Of a stretch of DNA of 33,827 nt, positions 16,535 through 23,548 are shown piece by piece (within the stretch, counting starts at the first letter, position 1; each line of letters opens with the position of its first letter). Under the pieces are notes generated by a model. That model was given only the letters and a program-made list of their open reading frames with translations, had not been told where the DNA came from and did not search any database. The position numbers were made by a program, and so were the translations under genes. The stretch lies in the IMG/VR virus record IMGVR_UViG_3300042465_004269, positions 1 through 33,827 of that record; one strand, written 5' to 3'. This DNA comes from a virus.

Positions 16535-16894
16535 TTATAGATACTTTTTTAAACCATTTGCTGACACCATGATTGCTTCTGCACGTTGAGTAAGACTGTC
16601 GATCTGTGATCTAATTTCTTCTCGATCGTCCGTGCAGTAGTAACCATTTGATGTTGCCATTAGGGGAAGAATACCTTCTGATCGTATAAAATTAACTATT
16701 TTTCTTAATCTAACTTCACTAAATTTGTTTTTTAATCCAAACTTATCCGCTTGCTTATTAATTGCCTCAACAATCTCAGGGGCTTTTACTGCGGTTTCTT
16801 TTCTTTTAGTGCTAAATCCTTTAATCAGGATTGGAACTAACTTGTACTCTTCGTCTGTTAATTCTCTTGTAATGTGTTCAAAATTAGTTATCAT
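16535..16894 (-). CDS. Winged-helix-like putative regulator (119 aa)
   Basis: 119 residues. The N-terminal half reads LTDEEYKLVPILIKGF, then APEIVEAINKQADKFGLKNKFSEVRLRKIVNFIRSEGILP, a helix-turn-helix with recognition helix VRLRKIVNFIRSEG, followed by a beta wing (MATSNGYYCTD) and a C-terminal helix DSLTQRAEAIMVSANGL. This type is common in phages of Bacteroidota, where its role is not defined. It lies directly upstream of the two 18-bp palindromes and the structural genes, so it is a natural candidate to bind them; that is inference. Confidence 0.6.
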   Translation of the reverse strand: MITNFEHITRELTDEEYKLVPILIKGFSTKRKETAVKAPEIVEAINKQADKFGLKNKFSEVRLRKIVNFIRSEGILPLMATSNGYYCTDDREEIRSQIDSLTQRAEAIMVSANGLKKYL

Positions 16895-16921
16895 ATTGGT
16901 AGTATTTATAGATGTAATTTA

Positions 16922-17101
16922 CTAAACATTTATCATATTCTCTTCTTTTTCTTCAACAATTTGTTTAAGTTTATTTTGCAACTGTTTAACTTCTAACTCT
17001 TTAAGAGCTAATTGCTTTTCAAGTCTTTGAATCTTCTCAATAAGTCCTTCAATTTCTAACTTGTCAAGTGTTGTTTGTTTTAGTTCGTAGTAGTTTTTCA
17101 T
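16922..17101 (-). CDS. Short coiled-coil protein (59 aa)
   Basis: An open frame of 59 codons with an ATG three bases after the stop of the 76-aa gene. From about residue 12 to 55 it is one continuous heptad-type helix (LEIEGLIEKIQRLEKQLALKE and so on) with no aromatic residues after the first few. It is probably a dimeric or trimeric coiled coil. The function is not recognisable; it may be a small adaptor or an inhibitor of a host protein. Confidence 0.65.
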   Translation of the reverse strand: MKNYYELKQTTLDKLEIEGLIEKIQRLEKQLALKELEVKQLQNKLKQIVEEKEENMINV

Positions 17102-17103
17102 AG

Positions 17104-17334
17104 TTATTTCACAGGAATTTTAGGTAAATTAATAATTTTTGCAGCATTTTCTCCCCAATAGTAATCACATTTTCCGTTCTTAACTGGTGGGTCTGCAAAA
17201 TAGGTTTGATAGTCACTTGGTTTGGCTGTAAATCTGTAGCATTGCAGTTTAAATGGGCAATCTATTCCTTTACACATTGCTATATCTGGCATAGTTTTAT
17301 TGTTTTGTTTAAAATAAGGATATTTACCTGACAT
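17104..17334 (-). CDS. Small four-cysteine protein of the nucleotide block (76 aa)
   Basis: 76 residues with MCKGIDCPFKLQCYRF at about 20-35 and a fourth cysteine in GKCDYYWGE near 54-62, so a C-x5-C-x5-C plus C set that could hold zinc or a small iron-sulphur cluster. It also has the unusual stretch FADPPVKNGKCDYYW. I have a memory of similar small proteins in Bacteroidota phages but no assigned function. Its ATG lies two bases after the stop of the dCMP-hydroxymethylase-like gene, so the two are likely co-translated and may act together. Confidence 0.65.
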   Translation of the reverse strand: MSGKYPYFKQNNKTMPDIAMCKGIDCPFKLQCYRFTAKPSDYQTYFADPPVKNGKCDYYWGENAAKIINLPKIPVK

Positions 17335-17336
17335 GG

Positions 17337-17984
17337 TTATTTCTTTAGATCATAATGTCTTTCGTATATGTGCATATTGCATACATAATGAAAATACTTT
17401 CCTACTTCAAGTTTTAATTCATTTGCAACAATAAATTGTAATTCACTAAAACAATATTGATCATTACAAAATCCAAATACAAGATCATTAGATCTCATCA
17501 TTACTTGCATACTTAAATGATTATTCCTATCTATGTAAAAATTAATAGCATATGTACAGATTGTGTCATTTTTATACTTATCTATTTCTTTACCATCATA
17601 TAGTGATATACTTGCTCTTCGTGTCAGAGGATCATTCCTAAGCATGTCTATGACTTTCTTTAGTTGATCATTTCTTTGCCATTGATAACCATAGTTAGAA
17701 TTAACATTTCCATTCTCATCCATCATTGATTTCCATATCTTTGCTTGTTCAGATATTTCTTGCGCATTAGGATTTCCTGAAAGATACCAGTCAAATTCAA
17801 GAGCAGCATAATTTCTATTCCATTTTCTCCATGGAGTCTTTATTAAATTATTAGTTGGTGACTGTAACTCGATTAATACATTATGAATAGTTTTAGTGCC
17901 ATTTCTTTCTTCTCCAATGGCCATTATTTTATCATATAGATCTTCGAATGCAAATTCTGCATTATAGTATGATTTGTTGAACAT
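17337..17984 (-). CDS. Thymidylate-synthase-fold dCMP hydroxymethylase-like enzyme
   Basis: 215 residues. The fold motifs are all present: E63 in LEFDWY, W84 in KIW, phosphate-binding R122-R123, catalytic C143 in TICTYAINFYI, MRSND at 163-167, GF at 171-172 and HIYERHY at 205-211. At the position that is Asn177 in thymidylate synthase the protein has D175 (GFCND), as T4 gp42 has Asp179 in GFRND. That Asp is the known switch from dUMP to dCMP as substrate. It should add a hydroxymethyl (or methyl) group to dCMP using methylene-tetrahydrofolate. The 23-base overlap with the dCMP deaminase gene, next to a MazG-like gene, strengthens the case. Confidence 0.82.
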   Translation of the reverse strand: MFNKSYYNAEFAFEDLYDKIMAIGEERNGTKTIHNVLIELQSPTNNLIKTPWRKWNRNYAALEFDWYLSGNPNAQEISEQAKIWKSMMDENGNVNSNYGYQWQRNDQLKKVIDMLRNDPLTRRASISLYDGKEIDKYKNDTICTYAINFYIDRNNHLSMQVMMRSNDLVFGFCNDQYCFSELQFIVANELKLEVGKYFHYVCNMHIYERHYDLKK

Positions 17985-18369
17985 AGATTTTTGATTTGTT
18001 TAGTAGGTTTAAACCATCGATATTGCGATATTCTTCTAAGTAATATACATCTTTTATTCCAGATTGTATTATAATCTTAGCACATTCAAAGCAGGGCGAC
18101 AAAGTTACATACAAAGTCGCCCCGTCTGAACTGTTAGATGATTTAGCACATTTTGCTATTGCGTTTGACTCTGCATGTAGGACGTCAGGTCTGGTAGTTC
18201 CGTCTTGTAGTTCACAGACATTGGGAAATCCGCTTATTGTTCCATTATAACCAATTGCAATGACATTGTCTCCTTTAACAATTAATGCTCCTACTTGCTT
18301 TCTTTGACAGTAAGAAGCTTTAGCTACTTCAAGAGCCAAGTTCATATAGAATAAATTTCTATTTTGCAT
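17962..18369 (-). CDS. Deoxycytidylate (dCMP) deaminase
   Basis: 135 residues. Zinc and catalytic motifs are clear: H65-A-E67 (HAESNAIAK) and P92-C93-x-x-C96 (SPCFECAK). The N-terminal part VGALIVKGDNVIAIGYNGT and the stretch SGFPNVCE are typical of the dCMP deaminase group. It converts dCMP to dUMP, feeding thymidylate synthesis and changing the C/T nucleotide balance. It overlaps the MazG-like gene by 11 bases and the dCMP-hydroxymethylase-like gene by 23, so the three are expressed together and compete for, or share out, dCMP. Confidence 0.93.
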   Translation of the reverse strand: MQNRNLFYMNLALEVAKASYCQRKQVGALIVKGDNVIAIGYNGTISGFPNVCELQDGTTRPDVLHAESNAIAKCAKSSNSSDGATLYVTLSPCFECAKIIIQSGIKDVYYLEEYRNIDGLNLLNKSKIYVQQIIL

Positions 18370-18706
18370 CTTTTATAAATGTACCATTTTGCATAGATCC
18401 AGATCTGTTTTTAATTACTGTATAAGCTGAATTGACACAGTCTTCGATCGTAATACTTCTTACACTTTGTATGTCGCCTTTACATTCTATTTTAAATCCG
18501 CTTAATTCAGTAAGATTAGTTAATACAACAACAATGTCTCCTATAGCATCAATAAATTCTGCTCTGTTGTTTTTTAAAATAGCATTAGCTAACTCTCCAC
18601 ATTCTTCTTGCAATTTAATATATTGTGTCTTGACATCGCCTTTTTCATATAGTCCTCTGTTTTCTGCCCAATGTCTTATTGGAAGAAATTCGTCTTTTAA
18701 TTCCAT
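18359..18706 (-). CDS. MazG-like nucleotide pyrophosphohydrolase (115 aa)
   Basis: 115 residues, all helical. The metal-binding signature of the all-alpha NTP-PPase family is present: E34-E35-x-x-E38 (LQEECGELA) and E50-x-x-D53 (AEFIDAIGDIVVVL), with D57 one turn on. Such enzymes cut (d)NTPs to (d)NMPs. Given the two dCMP-using enzymes directly downstream, a dCTPase role, like gp56 in T4, is the attractive reading: it would keep normal dCTP out of DNA and supply dCMP. Substrate specificity cannot be read from the sequence; general house-cleaning of nucleotides is the alternative. Confidence 0.82.
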   Translation of the reverse strand: MELKDEFLPIRHWAENRGLYEKGDVKTQYIKLQEECGELANAILKNNRAEFIDAIGDIVVVLTNLTELSGFKIECKGDIQSVRSITIEDCVNSAYTVIKNRSGSMQNGTFIKDAK

Positions 18707-18707
18707 A

Positions 18708-19460
18708 TTATTTACGTTTTAACACCCACAAAGTATTGCGAGATTGTTCTGGAAAAAATGGTGCCATAATCACACTTAACATATTACTGTCATAATAACC
18801 TTTAAGTGCTTCAAACATTTGTATTTGCCAATCATTAAGCAAATGCTTATAATGAGTAATTGAAGCAAACGTTCCAAATTTCTTTTCAATAATAAAAAAC
18901 TTTTCAATGTGTGCTTGTAACTCAAAGTGATTAAACTCATGTATTGCAACTCCTCTTCCGTCTCCAGAATCATAAGTATGATTACCTGCAGCTCCTACTT
19001 GTTCATCATGATTAGGAGTGCTTATGTAATATGTTGCATTTTCATTTCCACAGTCTCTCATGTTAGTAAGAAACGCTTCAATGTTTTGTTTGCCCACGTG
19101 CTCTGCTACTTCAAAAGAACATACTTTGTCTGCTTGATATTGCTTATAGTCTAATGTAGGTACAATTAAATCATCTGCATAAAACTCTGCCCATTCTACA
19201 GGAGCAAACTTTTCTTTTGCTAATTCAATTGTATGCTTACGTATGTCTATTCCAACATATCTTTTGCATTTAAATTTGTTTCTGTAAAATACCTCTAACA
19301 TATTGCCTTTGCCACAACCAAAATCAACGACTGTTTCGCCGATCTTAGCTTCTTTAACAATATGAGACCATCTAAGATAGTGAGCAAATTGATCTCTGTG
19401 AAATACATGTCTTTCAAATGTAGATACAGGATCTAAGTCTGTAGTGTTATATTTTTTCAT
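18708..19460 (-). CDS. Class I SAM-dependent methyltransferase (250 aa)
   Basis: 250 residues. SAM-binding motif I is VVDFGCGKGNM (44-54), with YVGIDIRKHTIELAKEKF as motif II (about 68-85) and FEVAEHV as the motif IV region (about 115-121). There is no DPPY/NPPF or PC motif, so it is not a typical adenine- or cytosine-DNA methylase; the fold looks like a small-molecule, sugar or protein methyltransferase. GNHTYDSGDG in the second half is distinctive. It starts the run of genes leading into MazG, deaminase and dCMP hydroxymethylase. It could modify a hypermodified base or a sugar, but that is speculation. Confidence 0.8.
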   Translation of the reverse strand: MKKYNTTDLDPVSTFERHVFHRDQFAHYLRWSHIVKEAKIGETVVDFGCGKGNMLEVFYRNKFKCKRYVGIDIRKHTIELAKEKFAPVEWAEFYADDLIVPTLDYKQYQADKVCSFEVAEHVGKQNIEAFLTNMRDCGNENATYYISTPNHDEQVGAAGNHTYDSGDGRGVAIHEFNHFELQAHIEKFFIIEKKFGTFASITHYKHLLNDWQIQMFEALKGYYDSNMLSVIMAPFFPEQSRNTLWVLKRK

Positions 19461-19471
19461 AGGTAGGTTTT

Positions 19472-19672
19472 TTATTGAGCTTGTTGTACTTCTTGTTGTA
19501 CAATGACTTTGCTTAATTGTTTAGAAATTAATTTGCCATTTACTTTTACTTGACAATATTCTTTATTGTCTTTTTTACTTGTAAAAATCTTAATTACTTC
19601 ACCATTTACTGTTGTCTTTGGCTTAGCAAAAGATTCAAACTGTACTTGTGTTCCGACTGTGATCTGTTCCAT
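19472..19672 (-). CDS. Small beta-barrel-like protein (66 aa), unknown
   Basis: 66 residues, strongly beta: VGTQVQFESFAKPKTTVNG, EVIKIFTSKKDNKEYCQVKV and NGKLISKQLSKVIVQ, like an SH3/KOW-type small barrel, with a Gln-rich tail. No catalytic residues. It lies 4 bases after the DUF6378-like gene. Nucleic-acid binding is possible for such folds, but no direct evidence is present. Confidence 0.6.
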   Translation of the reverse strand: MEQITVGTQVQFESFAKPKTTVNGEVIKIFTSKKDNKEYCQVKVNGKLISKQLSKVIVQQEVQQAQ

Positions 19673-19676
19673 TTTT

Positions 19677-19946
19677 TTATTGTTTTTGGTTTAAAAAATC
19701 GTTCATTGAGGACATATATGCTACTGCATCTAATAAATTATCTTCTTTGTGATTATAAGATTCACGAGATAATTTTAAAGCAATCATTGCTTTGTACATT
19801 ACAGTTGCATCTACATTTAATCCTGTCATTCCATTTAAAATATGTGCCGCGCGTTGCATACCTTCTTTAAATGGACCATATTGTCTTGCCTTTTCTTCAG
19901 TACGCTCATAGACAATTTTATGAGCATCTTTTAAAATATTGCTCAT
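19677..19946 (-). CDS. DUF6378-like phage protein, distant MazG relative (89 aa)
   Basis: 89 residues. The pattern ILKDAHKIVYERTEEKARQYGP, then AAHILNGMTG and VDATVMYKAMIALKLSRES, and finally DNLLDAVAYMSSMNDF, is that of DUF6378. This family appears in many tailed phages and resembles a half MazG helical bundle with D/E residues in the last helix. A role in nucleotide pools is plausible next to the MazG and deaminase genes. Its ATG overlaps the stop of the 49-aa membrane protein (ATGA). Confidence 0.75.
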   Translation of the reverse strand: MSNILKDAHKIVYERTEEKARQYGPFKEGMQRAAHILNGMTGLNVDATVMYKAMIALKLSRESYNHKEDNLLDAVAYMSSMNDFLNQKQ

Positions 19947-20092
19947 ATGTTTTCAATTAATGCTGTTAAAATTAATGCTGAAATAATAATAATAAAAAAC
20001 CATTTGAAATCGAGACTATCTTTTTTGTAGATCTCGTTCATCTTGTTGTAATGTTCTAATTGTTTGTCTTGTGGTGTTTTTAAACGATTCAT
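19943..20092 (-). CDS. Small C-terminally anchored membrane protein (49 aa)
   Basis: An open frame of 49 codons. The N-terminal 30 residues are polar (MNRLKTPQDKQLEHYNKMNE), and residues about 31-47 are a single hydrophobic segment starting WFFIIIISALI. The stop overlaps the ATG of the next gene as ATGA. It resembles a tail-anchored microprotein. Function unknown. It is the first gene after the 115-base gap behind the large terminase, so it heads the nucleotide block. Confidence 0.65.
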   Translation of the reverse strand: MNRLKTPQDKQLEHYNKMNEIYKKDSLDFKWFFIIIISALILTALIENI

Positions 20093-20094
20093 GG

Positions 20095-20122
20095 TAGTTT
20101 GTTTGTTTATACAGCTAATTTA
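20095..20122 (-). promoter_or_regulatory. Candidate phage promoter/leader, copy 1
   Basis: In the 115-base gap after the terminase gene the minus strand has TAAATTAGCT, then AAACAAACTA just ahead of the ATG at 20092. The same pair of words (TATATTAGCT ... AAACAAACTA) stands ahead of the gene at 30109. TANATTAG is one base away from the Bacteroidota -7 box TANNTTTG, but I find no convincing -33 TTTG at the right distance. Confidence 0.35.
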
Positions 20123-20207
20123 ATCATTTCTTGCATACCTTGCTCATTTTTACAAGCTTTTTTTAAGAAATATTAAAATAAATTATAATCTATTGAAAAT
20201 CAATTAG

Positions 20208-21371
20208 TTATATAAAACTGTACTTACCTTGTGACACATTGTCTAACAGATTAAGACATACATACCTTGTGGCATCAATAGCATGGTTTAAGAAGTCTAC
20301 AGGTACATTCTCTAACTTTCCATCCTTATTTTGCTTCCATTTAAAGTTATTTAACTCCTTTTTAAGATTGTGACTACTTTGTGTCACATTAATCTTATAT
20401 CTTTTTAAAGTATTAATTGACTGTCTAATACTATCTTGACCTTTTTTTGCAGGTTCTACCATCCAACCATATGATTGTAATTCAGCAATTGATTTTGGTT
20501 CTGCAGAGTCAGCAATAATAGTTCCACCAATATTTAATTCTCTTAATCTGTTACTAATATCAACATTTAATAATCTTTTTTCGTAAATTAATTCATCTAA
20601 AACTAATTCTCCATTTTGATTATACATTGCAATTAATGCAGTTGGATCATTTGTATATCCAAAGTCTAAACCATATCCAATAAGTTTTGCATCAAGACTT
20701 ACATTTGAAATTACATTGTAGTCTCTAAAAATAACTCCTTCTAATTTACCAGTTAATCCTCTTGCATAAACTTTCCAAAGCTCTGGATCTTCTATTGCTT
20801 CGATCTTATCATGGATTTTTTGATCTAAAAAAGTATTATGTCTATGATCTGAAATAATTAATTGTACATTATCTTTTCCTATTAGATCAGAGTGCACCCA
20901 AAATTCAGTATTTGGATTATAATCAAGATAACTTTTCTTTTTTGTTCTAAAATATAATTCATCCCATATTGGCTTAGGTATACCATTAGCCTCATTCATA
21001 AATAAATAATCACGCTTACCAGACTTGGCATCTTGCCAATCATCATAACTTTTAAATTCAAGTACAGATCCATTAAAAAAATGAAATATACGATCTGTCT
21101 TGTTATAACTACTTATGTATTGTTGTAACAATTCGCTTGAATCTACAATGTTTTCAGCATCTCTAAGAGCTCCGACTTTTAAGTTTGGTATATCCTGTCC
21201 AACAGTTGTTATAACCTGATTAGGCTCTTCTATGGCATGTAGAAATAAATTCTGCATAATAGCATAAGTTTTACCTGAAGAGGTTCCGCCTTGATTTACT
21301 ACAATGTCTAAATTTGCATCTCTATTTGCTTGAAATACATCTGTTGTGTCAAATATTTTATCTTGTAACAT
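20208..21371 (-). CDS. terL: Large terminase subunit (TerL)
   Basis: 387 residues. ATPase: Walker A GGTSSGKT (28-35) and Walker B YLFMNEAN (122-129, catalytic E127). Nuclease: D236 in GLDFGYTNDPTA, D288 in ADSAEPKSI and D366 in NHAIDATRY, the metal-binding acids of the RNase-H-like domain. It packages DNA into proheads and cuts the concatemer. Motif wording fits the PBSX/Terminase_3 group, which contains both cos and pac phages, so the packaging type cannot be fixed. The ATG overlaps the end of the small-subunit gene by 14 bases. Confidence 0.95.
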   Translation of the reverse strand: MLQDKIFDTTDVFQANRDANLDIVVNQGGTSSGKTYAIMQNLFLHAIEEPNQVITTVGQDIPNLKVGALRDAENIVDSSELLQQYISSYNKTDRIFHFFNGSVLEFKSYDDWQDAKSGKRDYLFMNEANGIPKPIWDELYFRTKKKSYLDYNPNTEFWVHSDLIGKDNVQLIISDHRHNTFLDQKIHDKIEAIEDPELWKVYARGLTGKLEGVIFRDYNVISNVSLDAKLIGYGLDFGYTNDPTALIAMYNQNGELVLDELIYEKRLLNVDISNRLRELNIGGTIIADSAEPKSIAELQSYGWMVEPAKKGQDSIRQSINTLKRYKINVTQSSHNLKKELNNFKWKQNKDGKLENVPVDFLNHAIDATRYVCLNLLDNVSQGKYSFI

Positions 21372-21771
21372 CTACATCGGTTTCTCTATTTGATAATGGT
21401 ACGGAACTTGAAGTTACAACTACTTCAATCTTTGCTTTTAATTCTCCATTAATATTTGTATCAACTGTTTCTTTTGGTTTACCAAATGATCTTGTAAGTA
21501 ATGTGTCTAATGAATATAAACTACCATTTTTCATTGACTTAAGCATTGCTTTAGATACAGTCATTTCAAGAACAGTTGCATCAGGATTAGTAGATACTTC
21601 AGTCAATTCTTTTTGTGTCATTGACATTAGTACTTGTATTGCATCATTAACCTCCGCCATTTTATATCCTTGATCTTTTAGATTAGATACATATTTACGA
21701 GGTCTACCATTAATATTTCTTTTTTCATCAAACCCTTTTTTAAAAGGTTTTAAATTTTGTTCGTTTGCCAT
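21358..21771 (-). CDS. Small terminase subunit-like protein (137 aa)
   Basis: The ATG at 21771 (MANEQNLKPFKKGFDEKR) is preferred to a longer frame that would run through the 40-aa gene upstream. The N-terminus NINGRPRKYVSNLKDQGY is the DNA-binding-type lead of TerS-like proteins; the middle is helical (VNDAIQVLMSMTQKELTEV, VLEMTVSKAMLKSMKNG) and includes SLDTLLTRSFGKPKE, a recurrent TerS motif in Bacteroidota phages. It would recognise the packaging start site and load TerL. Position directly ahead of TerL supports this. Confidence 0.8.
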   Translation of the reverse strand: MANEQNLKPFKKGFDEKRNINGRPRKYVSNLKDQGYKMAEVNDAIQVLMSMTQKELTEVSTNPDATVLEMTVSKAMLKSMKNGSLYSLDTLLTRSFGKPKETVDTNINGELKAKIEVVVTSSSVPLSNRETDVDVTR

Positions 21772-21772
21772 A

Positions 21773-21895
21773 TTATCTACCTTGACCCCTATAAGATTTT
21801 TCTTTAGGAGAATGTTTATTAAAAGATTTTTTTGCTGATCCTCTTTTTCTTTTACCAAAATTTGTTTTTCTATTGTCTGAATTAATCTTTGCCAT
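21773..21895 (-). CDS. Tiny highly basic protein (40 aa) ahead of terminase
   Basis: 40 codons, with about one third Lys/Arg: MAKINSDNRKTNFGKRKRGS, then KHSPKEKSYRGQGR at the end. It overlaps the HNH gene by 14 bases and stops one base before the ATG of the small terminase gene. I recall similar small basic proteins ending YRGQGR next to terminase genes in other Bacteroidota phages, which argues for a real conserved gene. It probably binds nucleic acid; role in packaging is inferred. Confidence 0.65.
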   Translation of the reverse strand: MAKINSDNRKTNFGKRKRGSAKKSFNKHSPKEKSYRGQGR

Positions 21896-22139
21896 TTAAA
21901 ACTTTATTGTGTTTTTCTTTTAAAAAATCGTAATGTGTTTTAGTATCACCCATGACTGTATGACAGTATCTGCATAATGCCTGCAAATTGTCTATAGTGT
22001 CACAATTTTTAGATCCTCCCATTCCTCTTGAATTTATATGATGAATGTCTACTGCTTTTTTGCCGCAAACTTCACATGGTATAAAATCTTCCATTGCATA
22101 TCCAAAATGATCTAAATAAATCTTAACGTGTTTCTTCAA
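21882..22139 (-). CDS. HNH endonuclease, packaging-associated (TTG start)
   Basis: 85 residues. Zinc ligands C22-x-x-C25 and C56-x-x-C59 frame the HNH core DIHHI (31-35), N51 and H60. The first ATG would be at codon 16, but the preceding residues (HVKIYLDHFGYAMEDFIPCEVC) match the usual N-terminus of this family, so I take the TTG at 22139 as the start; it overlaps the phosphatase gene by 17 bases. HNH enzymes next to terminase genes assist DNA cutting during packaging in several siphophages. Confidence 0.85.
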   Translation of the reverse strand: MKKHVKIYLDHFGYAMEDFIPCEVCGKKAVDIHHINSRGMGGSKNCDTIDNLQALCRYCHTVMGDTKTHYDFLKEKHNKVLNGKD

Positions 22140-22554
22140 ATTTAGTTGTTTTTACTCCAATTTCTTTTAATGAATTAATAACATCTTGATTGTTATCATT
22201 ATGTTCTTTAATACCAAGACTTTTTATCTTTTCTATTTTAGCTTTATTAGATCCAGTAGCAAAAATTCTACTTAATGGAATCCCTAATTCTAATGCTCTA
22301 CTAATCATTTCATCTTTATTATTTCGTGCTGAAATTATATAAACTGTTTTTCCAACTGCAATATCTCTTTTAGCTTTAGCAATTCCACGCACTGTTGTTA
22401 AAGTTTCATCATAATCATAACTAACTTTTTGAGCAGCATAAGCTCCAGAAGCAAGAATTGCTTGCCATACTTCTGTTGCTTTTTCTTGTGTTTCATAAAT
22501 ACATGATCCGTTTCCTATTCTATATTTTCCATTTGAGCATTTAATTACTGGCAT
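22123..22554 (-). CDS. HAD-superfamily phosphatase-like protein (143 aa)
   Basis: 143 residues. Residues 1-40 form a small domain (MPVIKCSNGKYRIGNGSCIY) that precedes many phage proteins. The HAD motifs follow: D47-x-D49-x-T51 (SYDYDETLT), S75 in VYIISARNN, and an acidic loop HNDNNQDVI around D120. It is short and lacks a cap domain. It may remove phosphate from nucleotides or sugar phosphates; the latter would suit the two glycosyltransferase genes directly upstream, one of which it overlaps by 14 bases. Confidence 0.75.
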   Translation of the reverse strand: MPVIKCSNGKYRIGNGSCIYETQEKATEVWQAILASGAYAAQKVSYDYDETLTTVRGIAKAKRDIAVGKTVYIISARNNKDEMISRALELGIPLSRIFATGSNKAKIEKIKSLGIKEHNDNNQDVINSLKEIGVKTTKFEETR

Positions 22555-23548
22555 TTCCTATTACTTTATTATAAATAGAAAATCTCTTTTTATTTACTTC
22601 ATGTAAATTATAGTGTTTATTACAATATTCATATAAATCTTGACCATAACTAATTCTTGCTGCCTCGTCATTTACCAAAAGCTTTATCCAATAATACCAA
22701 TCTTTTTGTGAATTTACTTTACAAGAAGGATAAAATCCTTTGTAAGGATCTACATTGCTAACAACAACAGGGTTTCGTTTTGCTGCGGTTTCTAATACTT
22801 TTAGATTTGATTTCATAGAATTAAACTTAGAATCAACCAAAGGAATTAAAGAAATATCTGAATCACAATAAGCTGCCATGTAATGACTTACCTCATTATA
22901 ATTGTAAATAGTAGGATTTAATTTTAATCCATTAGTAAAAGCAGCAATCATGCTATCCCAAATAGGTTTTTCTGTTTCATTATAACCAGCAATGACAGTA
23001 CGTACAGGAAAATTTACTCTTTTCATAGGACCTCTTAAAATACCAATATCTTTTCCATGCGTACCAGATCCAGACCAAAATAATCTTATTTTATCAGATT
23101 CTTTTTTAAAATCACCAAATTGTTCTTCACCATAAGGTATTGCATTTGGTAATATTTCTACATTTGAATTGTATTGTAAAATCTCTTCAGCAAGTCTTTC
23201 ATGAGTGCAAGTACATAAATCTGCAATTTTTAACCAAGAAATAATTTGATCTGTAATATTATTTAAAACATATCTTTCATATAAAATATGATAAGGATCG
23301 AGTTTCCAATAGTCATCATTATCAACAACAAGTTTAAAACCATATTTTTTTCTCCATTCAATCATTTGTTCTGGAGTAATATTTGCCAACATCCTATTCA
23401 TAACAACAATATCATAGTTGTTTTCAAAAACTTCTTCATTAATTGTATCAGTCATCAAGCAATAGTCTTTTTTCATATTGACTATTGGCATCATTATTCT
23501 ATGATATCCGACACCTGAATTCTTGGATGTTATCGCCAAAATTCGCAT
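22541..23548 (-). CDS. GT-B type glycosyltransferase (335 aa)
   Basis: The ATG at 23548 (MRILAITSKNSGVGYHR) is chosen since the Gly-rich start is the conserved N-terminus of GT-B enzymes. 335 residues: N-terminal Rossmann half with VVMNRMLANI and VVDNDDYW, then IADLCTCTHERLAEEI and the C-terminal half IRLFWSGSGTHGKD and FNSMKSNLKVLETAAKRNPVVVSN, the family-4-like donor-binding E motif. It transfers a sugar from a nucleotide donor; the acceptor is unknown. In context the acceptor could be hydroxymethylcytosine in phage DNA, a virion protein or host surface glycan. The start overlaps the GT-A gene by 50 bases. Confidence 0.82.
   Translation of the reverse strand: MRILAITSKNSGVGYHRIMMPIVNMKKDYCLMTDTINEEVFENNYDIVVMNRMLANITPEQMIEWRKKYGFKLVVDNDDYWKLDPYHILYERYVLNNITDQIISWLKIADLCTCTHERLAEEILQYNSNVEILPNAIPYGEEQFGDFKKESDKIRLFWSGSGTHGKDIGILRGPMKRVNFPVRTVIAGYNETEKPIWDSMIAAFTNGLKLNPTIYNYNEVSHYMAAYCDSDISLIPLVDSKFNSMKSNLKVLETAAKRNPVVVSNVDPYKGFYPSCKVNSQKDWYYWIKLLVNDEAARISYGQDLYEYCNKHYNLHEVNKKRFSIYNKVIGNASN

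Noticed and set aside
21772-21858. 29 extra N-terminal codons of the small terminase subunit
   Set aside because: They lie over the 40-aa basic gene in another frame; the TerS-like sequence starts at the ATG at 21771.
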